Below, piece by piece: positions 26,093-34,222 of a stretch of 64,000 bases of DNA. The stretch spans positions 1 to 64,000 of the forward strand of contig JAFRQF010000005.1 in assembly GCA_017428765.1 (NCBI GenBank), written 5' to 3'. Both the position numbers and the translations under genes were made by a program. Numbering within the stretch: the first letter of the stretch is position 1; each line of letters starts with the position of its first letter. A model generated the notes under the pieces. The model searched no databases and had not been told where the DNA came from. It was given only the letters and a program-made list of their open reading frames with translations. Source of the stretch: Erysipelotrichaceae bacterium (GTDB taxonomy: Bacteria; Bacillota_I; Bacilli_A; Erysipelotrichales; Erysipelotrichaceae).

Positions 26093-27559
26093 GTGACAGC
26101 AGAAAAACTGGTTCTTTTGCATTCCAATGATATGCACGGCGATTTCCTGGCAGAACCCAAAGAGGGTTTTCACGAAGGCGGTGTGTCTCTTTTATCCGGA
26201 TTCATCAAAAAAGTCCGGAACGAAGAGAAAAACGTCCTCTATGCCATCGCCGGTGATATGTTCAGAGGCTCGATCATCGACTCGGAATACAAAGGTTTCT
26301 CTACGATCGAACTCATGAACTTCTTATCTCCCGATGTAGTCACCTTGGGCAACCACGAAGTCGACTACGGGCTGGCCCATCTGCTTTTTCTGGAAAGATG
26401 CGCAAAATTCCCTGTCGTCAACGCCAACATGTACATCAAGTCCAATCACGCAAGGCTCTTTGAACCTTACAAGATCATCGATGTCAACGGACTCAAGGTC
26501 ATGTTTATCGGCATCATCACCGAAGAAGTGCTGGCTTCCACAAGAAGCGAAGAGATCATCGGCTCCTTCATCGACGTCTGGCAGGCCGCCAGACAGGTCG
26601 GTGTCATCATCGATAACTATAAGACGACAAGAGTCGATCTGACGGTCTTACTGACACACATCGGTTTTGAACAGGACAAGAAACTCGCCGAGCTTCTCGA
26701 TCCCAACTGGGGCGTCGACCTCATCATCGGCGGACATACGCACACGCTTCTGGAAGAGCCGTGTATCGTCAACGGTGTCCCGATCGTGCAGGTCGGCATG
26801 GGTACCGACCAGATCGGCCGCTTCGACATCCGGATCGATACCGATGAACATAAGATGCTTTCCTATGACTGGAGCTGCATCCCCATCACCTCGAAAGTCT
26901 GTCAGGCCGATCCGATACTGGAAGAAGTGCTCAAGTCCTACAAGTCAAGGACCGATCAGAAATACATGCGCATCGTCACCAATTTCAAAAGGACCCTCAC
27001 CCATCCTGACCGCTATCGGGAAACGGAGCTCGGAAACCTGTTTGCCGATCTCTTGCAGGTGGATTCCTCCTTTGAAGTGATGCTGATGGGATCGGGATCG
27101 ATACGTCTGAAACAGATGGGACCGATCGTACAGTATCAGGAACTCAAAGAATGTCTTCCGTTCAATGCGCCGGTCTGGATGCTGGAAGTTACCGGCAGAC
27201 AGTTCCGCCATATGATCCGTTTCATGCTGAGAGATGAGGCATTTGATGAAAATGCCCACAGTGAATTCTACCAGGTCTCCAAAGGCACGAAGATCGTCTA
27301 TTCCCGCTCGCGCCATGAACTTCTGGAATTCTCGCTCAACGGCACAGAGATCAAAGACGATCGGATCATCCGCATCGCTTTGCAGGATTATCACTACAAG
27401 AACTTCTCGGAATTCTTCGATCTGCCGATCGAAGAGGTCATCGCCAATAAAAAACCGCGCATGGTCATTACCGAAGACTTCTCGATCTTCGAAGAGCTCT
27501 TATCCTCCATGAACAACGTCGACTCCCATGTGGAAGGAAGGATCACGATCCTGGACTAG
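26093..27559 (+). CDS. 5'-nucleotidase/2',3'-cyclic phosphodiesterase family metallophosphatase, cytosolic
   Basis: Two-domain UshA-type phosphohydrolase. Metal-binding motifs: HSNDMHGD near residue 9, AGDMFRGS near 52, LGNHEVDYG near 84, and GGHTHT near 215. The C-terminal nucleotide-binding domain follows from about 290. GTG at 26093 is the better start, because AAAGGAGG lies four bases before it, and the upstream ATG (26078) overlaps that site. No signal peptide is present, so it should act inside the cell, unlike secreted UshA. The substrate is not defined by sequence. Confidence 0.85.
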   Translation: MTAEKLVLLHSNDMHGDFLAEPKEGFHEGGVSLLSGFIKKVRNEEKNVLYAIAGDMFRGSIIDSEYKGFSTIELMNFLSPDVVTLGNHEVDYGLAHLLFLERCAKFPVVNANMYIKSNHARLFEPYKIIDVNGLKVMFIGIITEEVLASTRSEEIIGSFIDVWQAARQVGVIIDNYKTTRVDLTVLLTHIGFEQDKKLAELLDPNWGVDLIIGGHTHTLLEEPCIVNGVPIVQVGMGTDQIGRFDIRIDTDEHKMLSYDWSCIPITSKVCQADPILEEVLKSYKSRTDQKYMRIVTNFKRTLTHPDRYRETELGNLFADLLQVDSSFEVMLMGSGSIRLKQMGPIVQYQELKECLPFNAPVWMLEVTGRQFRHMIRFMLRDEAFDENAHSEFYQVSKGTKIVYSRSRHELLEFSLNGTEIKDDRIIRIALQDYHYKNFSEFFDLPIEEVIANKKPRMVITEDFSIFEELLSSMNNVDSHVEGRITILD

Positions 27560-27577
27560 GTCATAAACAACACAAAA

Positions 27578-27606
27578 CGGTATGCCTCTGTGCATACCGC
27601 TTTTTT
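27578..27606 (+). terminator. Terminator of the nucleotidase-like gene
   Basis: CGGTATGC and GCATACCG form an 8-bp stem around CTCTGT, followed by a T-run. Confidence 0.9.
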
Positions 27607-27626
27607 CTGATCGATTTGGATCGTTA

Positions 27627-27854
27627 TTATTCATCCGTCTGTTCAAACAAGGCATCGACGTCTGTTTTCAATGCCATTGAAAGGACGGCGATCTCATAAG
27701 GCCGGATGATCTTCTTATTCTTCAGCAGGCGATACAGGTCCTCTGTATGAATGCCGCTTCTTCTGCTCAATTCGTCAATACTGATTCCTTTGGCTTCCAT
27801 CACCTTCAAAATGTTCTCGACGACCGGATGATTTCTTTCTCGGATCGTTGCCAT
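27627..27854 (-). CDS. Small XRE-family DNA-binding protein
   Basis: A 75-residue protein with a Cro/CI-type helix-turn-helix across about residues 13-68 (ISIDELSRRSGIHTEDLYRLL). There is no other domain. It is transcribed divergently from the S24-type regulator next door, an arrangement seen in CI/Cro-like pairs, though no prophage genes are nearby. Ribosome-binding site is weak. Confidence 0.75.
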   Translation of the reverse strand: MATIRERNHPVVENILKVMEAKGISIDELSRRSGIHTEDLYRLLKNKKIIRPYEIAVLSMALKTDVDALFEQTDE

Positions 27855-28004
27855 AACCTGAACCCTTGAAATTTCATATTTCGGAATTTCATTACTATAA
27901 TATCACGATTTATAAAATATTCATGCGGATTCCCGTTGAATCCTCGCATTGCCAGTACCCAATTGCAATTTAACTTTGCTATCATCAAATAAAAGGTAGT
28001 GCAA

Positions 28005-28697
28005 ATGAAAATCGGTGAAAGAATCAGAGAAGCCCGTGAGAAGAAAGGGATCGCGCAGAAAGAACTGGCTGCCATGATCGGAAAAAGTCCGACGGCAATG
28101 AACAATTATGAGAAGTATTCCAAGGGACTGGATCCCGACATCATTGCCAAACTGGTGAAGATCCTGGATGTCTCTCCCAATTATCTTTTTCAGGATTTCT
28201 TCGATGAAGAAAAATACAGTTACAACGAAGAAGAAAACGAACTGGTATTTGATTATCGCGCTCTGGATTATTCCGGCAAATGCGTCGTAAGAAACAATCT
28301 CGATGCCGAGATGGCCAGAGTCAATGATCAGCTCTTACGGGAAAGGAAGATCTCGCGCCCGTATTTCAGAGATCTGACTTCCTACAAGGACAACAATACT
28401 CTGGAAGCCAGCGTTCAGAGACTGAAAGACACCGCAAACAATCAGAAAGCGGATTGTCTGGTCAGGATGTATGACGATTCGATGGAGCCTTTCTATCCGA
28501 AAGGATCCCGGCTGCTCGTACAGAATTCCAGCACCATATCGATCCACGAGACAGGCGTGTTCATCGTGGGCGATCAGATGATCATCCGCACCAAAGGAAA
28601 AGACTGTCTGAAGGCGCGAAACAGCGCTTATCCGGATATCCCGTTAAGTGATTCCGTGATCGCCTTGGGCAGGGTCTTAGGCCGATACAAACCGTGA
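28005..28697 (+). CDS. XRE transcriptional regulator with S24 (LexA-like) peptidase domain
   Basis: A 230-residue CI-like repressor. The N-terminal helix-turn-helix spans residues 1-62 (QKELAAMIGKSPTAMNNYEKYS). The C-terminal S24 domain has the serine in DDSMEPFYPKGS near 160 and lysines in the RTKGKDCLKA region. Such proteins cleave themselves after DNA damage through RecA, although the cleavage-site dipeptide is not obvious here. ATG at 28005 starts the conserved helix; a GTG two codons earlier is possible. Targets are unknown. Confidence 0.82.
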   Translation: MKIGERIREAREKKGIAQKELAAMIGKSPTAMNNYEKYSKGLDPDIIAKLVKILDVSPNYLFQDFFDEEKYSYNEEENELVFDYRALDYSGKCVVRNNLDAEMARVNDQLLRERKISRPYFRDLTSYKDNNTLEASVQRLKDTANNQKADCLVRMYDDSMEPFYPKGSRLLVQNSSTISIHETGVFIVGDQMIIRTKGKDCLKARNSAYPDIPLSDSVIALGRVLGRYKP

Positions 28698-28698
28698 T

Positions 28699-28728
28699 AA
28701 AAGGACGGCAGATGAAGCCGTCCTTTTT
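28699..28728 (+). terminator. Terminator between the S24 regulator and the flavin reductase gene
   Basis: AAAAGGACGGC and GCCGTCCTTTT form an 11-bp stem with AGATGAA loop and flanking A/T runs; it can serve both convergent genes. Confidence 0.85.
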
Positions 28729-28731
28729 CGA

Positions 28732-29673
28732 TTATTTCTTTTCTTTTTCCTGTTTGCGCTTGTCGTTGATGATCTTGACGTGTTCTTCCGTGATCAGCGT
28801 GACGTTGTTTTCTTTTGCCCAGGCAACGCAGCCGTTGAGTACCGTCTTCAAGAACGGACGAGGAACTTTGACGAAATTCTTCAAAGCTTCATCAGTGAAC
28901 TTGATATCGGGATCGCAGCGGTCTGCCGCATAACGGATGGAACCGAGATCGACTTCTTTCGGTGCCGGGATCGGTTCGGCGATCGGCTTGGCGATGAAGC
29001 GCGGGAACTGCGTGTACCAGAAATTGGTGGAATCACGATATCCGTAATCGACCGGAACGTTCGGGAAATCGTTTTTGGTGACACCGTTGACGATGGCATC
29101 ATAATAACGCGGCTTCATCAGGATCTTATCGATGTACAGGATGAAGTGTGCACCATACTTGGATGTGATGCCGTTGAAATCATTGTAAGGACCCGGATGG
29201 CCGTCATCGATGTCTTCGACATTGAAACGATCGGCATTCTCAAGCTGGCTTGCCCAGGTACATTCGAATACCTGATAGGCATCGGCGATGACCTGCGGTC
29301 TTTGTTTGTCACTTGGATCGGCAAGACCGTCTTCCATCGTGAAAAGCAGAGGCTCTTTCATCTTCTCTTCACTCGGTCCCGGGAAACCGAGACGTACGGC
29401 TTCTTTGAAATACTTCCTTTCGTCGGTGATGAAGTTGATCGCACACTTGTGCGTCCTCATGATATTCTGGCAGGTATTGGAAGTGTTCCTGCATTCCAGG
29501 ACCATCGCATATCTGTCTTTTCCGGCAATGTAATAAGGGAAACACAGGGAATAGGATCCGATATTAAGGCTTCCGTCCGGGTTTACCGTAGAGATACATA
29601 CGGTCGGCATCGGAAAGAACGAGGAAGTCTGATAAAAGTTATCTACGATCCTAAGATCTTTAAATGAGCTCAT
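28732..29673 (-). CDS. Flavin reductase-like FMN-binding protein with C-terminal PCP_red-like domain
   Basis: Residues 1-230 resemble the split-barrel flavin reductase/DIM6-NTAB family (MPTVCISTVNPDGSLNIGSYS near 23). The last 60 residues (FTDEALKNFVKVPRPFLK, then TLITEEHVKIINDK) follow the pattern of the PCP_red domain, a small helical module known from the C-terminus of light-independent protochlorophyllide reductase subunit B and from other redox proteins. The 313 residues are longer than simple flavin reductases. AAAGGAG precedes the ATG. Monocistronic between two terminators. Confidence 0.7.
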   Translation of the reverse strand: MSSFKDLRIVDNFYQTSSFFPMPTVCISTVNPDGSLNIGSYSLCFPYYIAGKDRYAMVLECRNTSNTCQNIMRTHKCAINFITDERKYFKEAVRLGFPGPSEEKMKEPLLFTMEDGLADPSDKQRPQVIADAYQVFECTWASQLENADRFNVEDIDDGHPGPYNDFNGITSKYGAHFILYIDKILMKPRYYDAIVNGVTKNDFPNVPVDYGYRDSTNFWYTQFPRFIAKPIAEPIPAPKEVDLGSIRYAADRCDPDIKFTDEALKNFVKVPRPFLKTVLNGCVAWAKENNVTLITEEHVKIINDKRKQEKEKK

Positions 29674-29742
29674 TGTAAATCTCCTTTATAAACTAACACA
29701 TATAATTTTACAAAATTATTTTTATTTCAGCACAAAATATTC

Positions 29743-29748
29743 TATAAT
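29743..29748 (+). promoter_or_regulatory. -10 box of tRNA-Leu(GAG)
   Basis: TATAAT, eight bases before the tRNA 5' end, in an AT-rich spacer. A clear -35 could not be picked. Confidence 0.65.
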
Positions 29749-29756
29749 AGAGATAC

Positions 29757-29841
29757 GCACCAGTGGCGGAATAGGTAGACGCGCACGTTTGAGGGGCGTG
29801 TGGGAAATCCCATGCGAGTTCAAGTCTCACCTGGTGCACCA
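29757..29841 (+). tRNA. tRNA-Leu(GAG)
   Basis: An 85-base gene including CCA. The acceptor arm GCACCAG pairs with CTGGTGC. The anticodon stem CACGT/GCGTG encloses TTGAGGG, anticodon GAG, which reads the CUC specifier of the leuS T-box. It has a long variable arm and T-loop GTTCAAGTC. Confidence 0.95.
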
Positions 29842-29849
29842 TTTGAAAA

Positions 29850-29882
29850 AGAAACAGCTCAGTGATGAGCTGTTTTATTTTT
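29850..29882. terminator. Bidirectional terminator after tRNA-Leu(GAG) and yunG-like gene
   Basis: AACAGCTCA and TGAGCTGTT form a 9-bp stem with GTGA loop. T-rich sequence follows on the plus strand and A-rich sequence precedes it, so it can end both convergent units. Confidence 0.88.
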
Positions 29883-30303
29883 CCATGATCTCTTTAAGCT
29901 TTTCTTTCAGAAGCAGATAGCGCTGATGCTTCTCCTCTTTGGCAAAATGTGTCTTTCTTTCCTGCGGGACTGCCGAAGAATAATCGAGTTTTTCTTTGAA
30001 CTGTTCGCTGGTCAGATCGAAGGCTTTCTGGCCGATCACATTGAAACAGTGGTAGTTTCCATCCTTCAGTTTGATTCCGTACACTTCCCCGCCGATGAGA
30101 TCCTGTACCAGGAAGGAAGTGATCGAGCACTGACCAAGAGTCTTATTGCCTTCATTCCAGTCATCCGCCATGCGCGGCGCACAGGTCTGTCTGCACCAGA
30201 CCTTTGAAAACACCTCATAGAGTTTTTCCGGTGTATCCAGGTCTTCGTATTGCCTGTTGACAAAGCGGATATCCTGCCCCGCTCCGTAAAAACGATATTC
30301 CAT
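29875..30303 (-). CDS. YunG-like family protein
   Basis: A 142-residue protein resembling the YunG family, whose members keep a Cys-His-Asp arrangement: C in LGQCSITSFLVQD near 68, H in GNYHCFNV near 94, D in AFDLTSEQF near 106. That layout hints at a papain-like hydrolase, but no activity is established to my knowledge. MEYRFYG was taken as start because ATG follows the mazG stop by one base and has AAAGGA upstream. Last gene of the tmk-holB-ricT-rsmI unit. Confidence 0.65.
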   Translation of the reverse strand: MEYRFYGAGQDIRFVNRQYEDLDTPEKLYEVFSKVWCRQTCAPRMADDWNEGNKTLGQCSITSFLVQDLIGGEVYGIKLKDGNYHCFNVIGQKAFDLTSEQFKEKLDYSSAVPQERKTHFAKEEKHQRYLLLKEKLKEIMEK

Positions 30304-30304
30304 C

Positions 30305-30631
30305 CTAGTCCTTTCTGTGCATCGACTTTTCTGCCTCAAATCCGTTGGGAAAACGGTCTTTGAGCTTTGCGATGTTTTTCTCAAGCACTTCGCTCAGATC
30401 GACATCCAGGCTGTAGGAAGCTTCCGCCAGATACCATGCGACATCGCCAAGTTCCTTGATCAGGTCTTCCTCGTTCAGTTCATGTCCCTGGAACAGATGT
30501 TTCTTCAAAAGATCCAAAGCCTCTCCGGACTCCGCACTCAATCCCATCAGGGCATTGAGCAGGACATCCTTTTCTTCGATCCCGGGATTCAGAAAGGCCA
30601 TCGCCTCTTTCTGATACTTATCGGCATCCAT
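30305..30631 (-). CDS. MazG-like nucleotide pyrophosphohydrolase
   Basis: A 108-residue all-alpha NTP pyrophosphatase. The metal-binding ExxE pair is in LSAESGEALDLLKK near 33 and the second acidic set is KELGDVAWYLAE near 60. Likely role is cleaning aberrant nucleotides. The ATG overlaps the rsmI stop (TGATG). Confidence 0.85.
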   Translation of the reverse strand: MDADKYQKEAMAFLNPGIEEKDVLLNALMGLSAESGEALDLLKKHLFQGHELNEEDLIKELGDVAWYLAEASYSLDVDLSEVLEKNIAKLKDRFPNGFEAEKSMHRKD

Positions 30632-31464
30632 CACTTGTTTCCTTCTTTCAGATATGCCTGATACAGCTGATTCTTGGAAACTTCATATTTTTCCGAGACC
30701 GTCTTTGCCGCATCCTTGGCCCGCTGCCCCTCTTCGATCAGAAGGTCCATCTCTTTGAGAAGGTCTTCCATGGAGACTTCTTTTTCACTTGTGTCGCCTT
30801 CAACGATCACGACCATCTCGCCTTTCAGGTCATGAAGTCCGCAAAGTTCTTTCAATGTTCCGCGGTGGTATTCTTCATGAAGCTTGGTCAGTTCCCTGGC
30901 CAGGCAGGCTTTGCGGTCGCCCAGGACCTCATACATCAGTTTCAATGTCTTTTCGATGCGGTGAGGCGCTTCATAAAAGATGAGCGTATAAGGAAATCCC
31001 TTCAAAGATTCCAGTTCTTTCTTTGCCTGGGATTGTTTGGCATTCAAAAAACCGTAGAAAAGATAATGGTTGGTCGGCAGTCCCGATGCCACCAGCGCAT
31101 TCAAAGCGGCATTCGGTCCGGACACGGTGACGATCTTATATCCCGCATCGATGACTTCATTGACCAGAAGATAGCCCGGATCGGATATGAGAGGATAGCC
31201 GGCATCCGAGATCAGAGCCACATCTTCCCCTTTTTCCAGAAGCGACAGGATCCCTTTGGAAGACTGGCGTTCATTGAAATTGTGATAGGTGATCGTTCTG
31301 GTGTGGATGTCAAAGTGCGACAGCAGCTTCTGGGAATTGCGCGTATCTTCGCAGGCGATGACACTGACATTCCGCAAAACTTCCAGGCAGCGCCCGGATA
31401 CTTCGTTCAGATTGCCGATCGGAGTCGCTACAAGAAAAAGTGTAGCCTTATTGTTTGGCTCCAC
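30631..31464 (-). CDS. rsmI: 16S rRNA (cytidine-1402-2'-O)-methyltransferase RsmI
   Basis: SAM-dependent tetrapyrrole-methylase-fold enzyme that modifies C1402 of 16S rRNA. The start is GTG within the ricT end, with GGAG six bases upstream. The sequence reads LFLVATPIGNLNEVS, then the EDTRNSQKLL and LISDAGYPLISDPGY motifs, and VSGPNAALNALVASGLP. The 277 residues are normal for the family. Adjacent to ricT and holB as in many Bacillota. Confidence 0.95.
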   Translation of the reverse strand: MEPNNKATLFLVATPIGNLNEVSGRCLEVLRNVSVIACEDTRNSQKLLSHFDIHTRTITYHNFNERQSSKGILSLLEKGEDVALISDAGYPLISDPGYLLVNEVIDAGYKIVTVSGPNAALNALVASGLPTNHYLFYGFLNAKQSQAKKELESLKGFPYTLIFYEAPHRIEKTLKLMYEVLGDRKACLARELTKLHEEYHRGTLKELCGLHDLKGEMVVIVEGDTSEKEVSMEDLLKEMDLLIEEGQRAKDAAKTVSEKYEVSKNQLYQAYLKEGNK

Positions 31465-32305
31465 TTTGTTCTCCTTTTTCGTCTTTCTTGACCGGTTTAT
31501 TATATTTTCCTTTGGCGATCAGGTCATCCAGCGTAATGAAGATCGCATGTTCCGGATTCTCCAGCTTGCAGTTTTTGGCGATGACGTTCATCGACGTGAT
31601 GCGGTATCTCTCCCCTTCGTATTCGACTTGCGAATTGAGCTTCGGCAGGTCTTTGCGAAGTGCCTTATAGGCATCGTCTTCAAAGCGCAGGCAGCACATC
31701 AGGTTGCCGCACTGGCCGGAGAGTTTCTGTATATTGAGTGCCAGAAGCTGATTCTTCGCCATGTTGATCGAGATACGGTCGAAATCACCGATGAATCGAG
31801 CACAGCACAATTCTCTTCCGCAGACACCGATACCGGATACCATCTTGGCCTTGTCTCTGGTGCCCACCTGGCGCAGGTCGATGCGGCAGTGGAAGATCGA
31901 TGCCAGAACTTTCAGAAGTTCACGGAAATCGACGCGGTCGTCTGCCAGATACGTGAACGTGATCTTGGCACGGTCGAGCGTATATTCGGCAGAGATGACG
32001 TTCATCTTCAGATCGAGATTGTCGGACTCTTCCTGACAGATCTTTTTCGCTTCCGCGGAATCCGCCTTGTTGCGGTCAAACTGTTTCTTATCCTTTTCGT
32101 TGGCTTTGCGGATGATCTCCTTGATCTCAAGAGACACGTTCGGTTTTTCAAACGGATCGGAAACGACATGGCCGTATTCCATACCGCGCTGTGTCTCTAC
32201 GACGACCGCGTCGCCGTTTTTTATCGTCGGATCAGTCGTTGAAAAGGTATAGGTCTTATTCGTTGTTTCAAATCGGACTGATATATATTTCTTGTTTTCT
32301 TCCAT
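31448..32305 (-). CDS. ricT: PSP1-domain protein RicT/YaaT
   Basis: RicT is part of the RicA-RicF-RicT complex, which binds iron-sulfur clusters and directs RNase Y processing; in Bacillus it is needed for competence, biofilms and sporulation. The 285 residues contain the PSP1 core with cysteines in GVCGRELCCARF and GQCGNLMCCLRFE. GAAGGTGAA precedes the ATG. Cotranscribed with tmk, holB and rsmI. Its unit begins at the competence-type promoter at 36 kb. Confidence 0.93.
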   Translation of the reverse strand: MEENKKYISVRFETTNKTYTFSTTDPTIKNGDAVVVETQRGMEYGHVVSDPFEKPNVSLEIKEIIRKANEKDKKQFDRNKADSAEAKKICQEESDNLDLKMNVISAEYTLDRAKITFTYLADDRVDFRELLKVLASIFHCRIDLRQVGTRDKAKMVSGIGVCGRELCCARFIGDFDRISINMAKNQLLALNIQKLSGQCGNLMCCLRFEDDAYKALRKDLPKLNSQVEYEGERYRITSMNVIAKNCKLENPEHAIFITLDDLIAKGKYNKPVKKDEKGEQSGAKQ

Positions 32306-32314
32306 AATTCACCT

Positions 32315-33283
32315 TCAAATATATGATATTATCTCATAACTTATCGCGTCAAACAGCAGTTTTCGCTCCGCATTGAGCATGGCTTTGTCTGATGCCCTGA
32401 CGAAAATATCGAGCAGTTTTCCCGGCTGATGCTGCCTGATGATGCTCAGATGCCGGTTGTAAAGATCATCGTCGCTTTCCTTATTTTTCAAAGCGTCATC
32501 GATCATGACGATCATGACAGACAGATACATGTCGACGCATCTGCGGAATTCCTCACGGTCCTTGAATTCCGTATAGAATTCCTGGGAAAACATCACCGGC
32601 AGAAATTCCTTCTTATCGAAAAGCTCGATGGTCTTGTATACATAGTCCCTGGCGGCCAGATAGATCGGATCGTTGAGATCCAGATCGGGATCGTAGCGGT
32701 GCAGGATGTTGGAAAGCAGGTAGGCATCGATCCTGTCAAAGCCCTTTTCCTCATATCTATCGATCAGGAAAGAAAAATCCCTGGTCAGAAAAGGAACTTC
32801 CTGACAGCGTGAGACGATGGTCGGAAGCAGATCCTCCTTGTGATCGGAGATGAAGATACCGTAGGTATTGGAACTGCTTGGTTCCTCCATGAACTTGAGG
32901 ATCATGTTGAGGACCTTGGTCGAAGCGTTGTTGATGTTGGCGAGGATGTAGACCTTCTTGCCCGAAGACTCCAGGGAAGTCCTGGAGAATTCATCAAGGA
33001 TCATCTCGATATCATCCTTTTTGATGCTGGAGGCATAGCCGTCGACATAGATCACATCGAAATAGCTGTTGTTCCTGATACGCTTGCATACATCGCAGGT
33101 CTCGCAGGCGAAATCATCTTTGCCTTCCACGATCGACTGCGCCAGAAGATAAGCCGCTTCGATCTTCAAAGGGTTGTATTCACCTGAAAAAAGGTAGCTG
33201 TGCGCTACTTTTCTGTTTTTCAGAGAGTTTTCAAGGCTCTGATACGCGATCGGTTCAGAATCCCTAAGCTGCGTTTTGATCAT
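32315..33283 (-). CDS. holB: DNA polymerase III delta' subunit
   Basis: Clamp-loader subunit. The 322 residues have the delta' pattern: degenerate P-loop region (SYLFSGEYNPLKIEAAYLLA), zinc cysteines in CETCDVCKRI near 60, and the sensor region FMEEPSSSNTYGIF. Starts inside the last codons of tmk (20-base overlap). Confidence 0.9.
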   Translation of the reverse strand: MIKTQLRDSEPIAYQSLENSLKNRKVAHSYLFSGEYNPLKIEAAYLLAQSIVEGKDDFACETCDVCKRIRNNSYFDVIYVDGYASSIKKDDIEMILDEFSRTSLESSGKKVYILANINNASTKVLNMILKFMEEPSSSNTYGIFISDHKEDLLPTIVSRCQEVPFLTRDFSFLIDRYEEKGFDRIDAYLLSNILHRYDPDLDLNDPIYLAARDYVYKTIELFDKKEFLPVMFSQEFYTEFKDREEFRRCVDMYLSVMIVMIDDALKNKESDDDLYNRHLSIIRQHQPGKLLDIFVRASDKAMLNAERKLLFDAISYEIISYI

Positions 33284-33899
33284 TGATCAGTTTTAAGATC
33301 TCCTTCATGGAAGCTTCAATGACCTCTTGTTTCGTCTTTGAAGCATCGATGATCGTGATGCGGTCTTTGAAACGCCTCAGCACTTCCCGATAGCCTTGCG
33401 AGACCCGATGATGGAATTCCAGCGATTCCTGATCGAGACGGTCCTTGAAGCTGCGGTCCTGCAGACGGTCGAGCCCGACCTGTTCATCGACATCAAGATA
33501 GATCGTCATATCCGGATAGGTATTGTCGATCGCAAACAGATTGATCGATAATACTTCATCAAAGCCAAGATTCCTGCCATAGCCCTGGTAAGCCAGCGAG
33601 GAATCCAGAAAGCGCTCGCAGATGACGATCTTGCCTTCTTTCACCGCCGGGAAGACCTTCTCAACAAGGTGCTGACGGCGGGAGGCGGCATAAAGAAGCG
33701 CCTCTGTCTTGGCGTCCATCATCGTATTTTTCGGATCAAGGATGATATTGCGGATGTCTTCGGAAATGCCGATACCGCCCGGTTCTCTGGTATGGATGAC
33801 ATCGTATCCGAGTTCAGTGAGCCGTTTGCAGACTTCCGTGGCAACGGTCGTCTTGCCGGAACCGTCCGGTCCTTCGAATGTAATAAAATAACCCTTCAT
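33264..33899 (-). CDS. tmk: Thymidylate kinase
   Basis: Phosphorylates dTMP to dTDP. P-loop FEGPDGSGKTT near residue 8, the TREPGG motif near 37 (DR-type ER(F) region CERFLDSSLAYQG near 92), 211 residues. The ATG overlaps the preceding Phd-like stop (TGATG). Standard neighbour of holB. Confidence 0.95.
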   Translation of the reverse strand: MKGYFITFEGPDGSGKTTVATEVCKRLTELGYDVIHTREPGGIGISEDIRNIILDPKNTMMDAKTEALLYAASRRQHLVEKVFPAVKEGKIVICERFLDSSLAYQGYGRNLGFDEVLSINLFAIDNTYPDMTIYLDVDEQVGLDRLQDRSFKDRLDQESLEFHHRVSQGYREVLRRFKDRITIIDASKTKQEVIEASMKEILKLINDQNAA

Positions 33900-34195
33900 C
33901 AGTTCAGTTTCTCCGGTTTAGGCATGAAAGTCTTTTCCACAGCGTCCATGATCTGCTTCTTGATCCTTTCATATTCATCATAGCTGAGATCGAGATCCTG
34001 GGAGGAAGCGATCTTCACCGTCATCGCATCCGGATCGTTCAGCATCATCATCAGATCTTCCATGGAATCATAAAGCTCGATCGGCAGGATCGCATATCTT
34101 GCCTTTCCGTCTTCATCGATAAACAAAACATCATTCTCTTTCATGGAATGAAGCTCATCTTTGATCTGTTCGATTTCTTTGATATTGATATTCAT
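33899..34195 (-). CDS. Small Phd/YefM-like protein before tmk
   Basis: A 98-residue protein whose middle (FIDEDGKARYAILPIELYD) resembles the DNA-binding/dimerisation core of Phd/YefM antitoxins. It is followed by a helix-rich acidic tail. There is no adjacent toxin gene; tmk follows directly with a one-base overlap. No Shine-Dalgarno is visible. The extended -10 TGCTATAAT ends nine bases before the ATG. Function unknown; it takes the place that yaaQ/darA has next to tmk in Bacillus. Confidence 0.55.
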   Translation of the reverse strand: MNINIKEIEQIKDELHSMKENDVLFIDEDGKARYAILPIELYDSMEDLMMMLNDPDAMTVKIASSQDLDLSYDEYERIKKQIMDAVEKTFMPKPEKLN

Positions 34196-34204
34196 ATTAC
34201 AACC

Positions 34205-34213
34205 ATTATAGCA
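34205..34213 (-). promoter_or_regulatory. Extended -10 promoter before the tmk block
   Basis: TGCTATAAT on the minus strand, nine bases before the ATG at 34195. It would give a leaderless transcript for the Phd-like gene, tmk and holB independent of the promoter at 36 kb. Confidence 0.6.
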
Positions 34214-34222
34214 CTTATCGTT

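Noticed and set aside
27627-28697. Divergent XRE and S24 regulators as the control region of a prophage
   Set aside because: No integrase, replication or structural phage genes lie nearby; neighbours are housekeeping genes.
28780-29667. 295-residue plus-strand frame inside the flavin reductase gene
   Set aside because: Antisense shadow of a gene with clear homology; no start signal.
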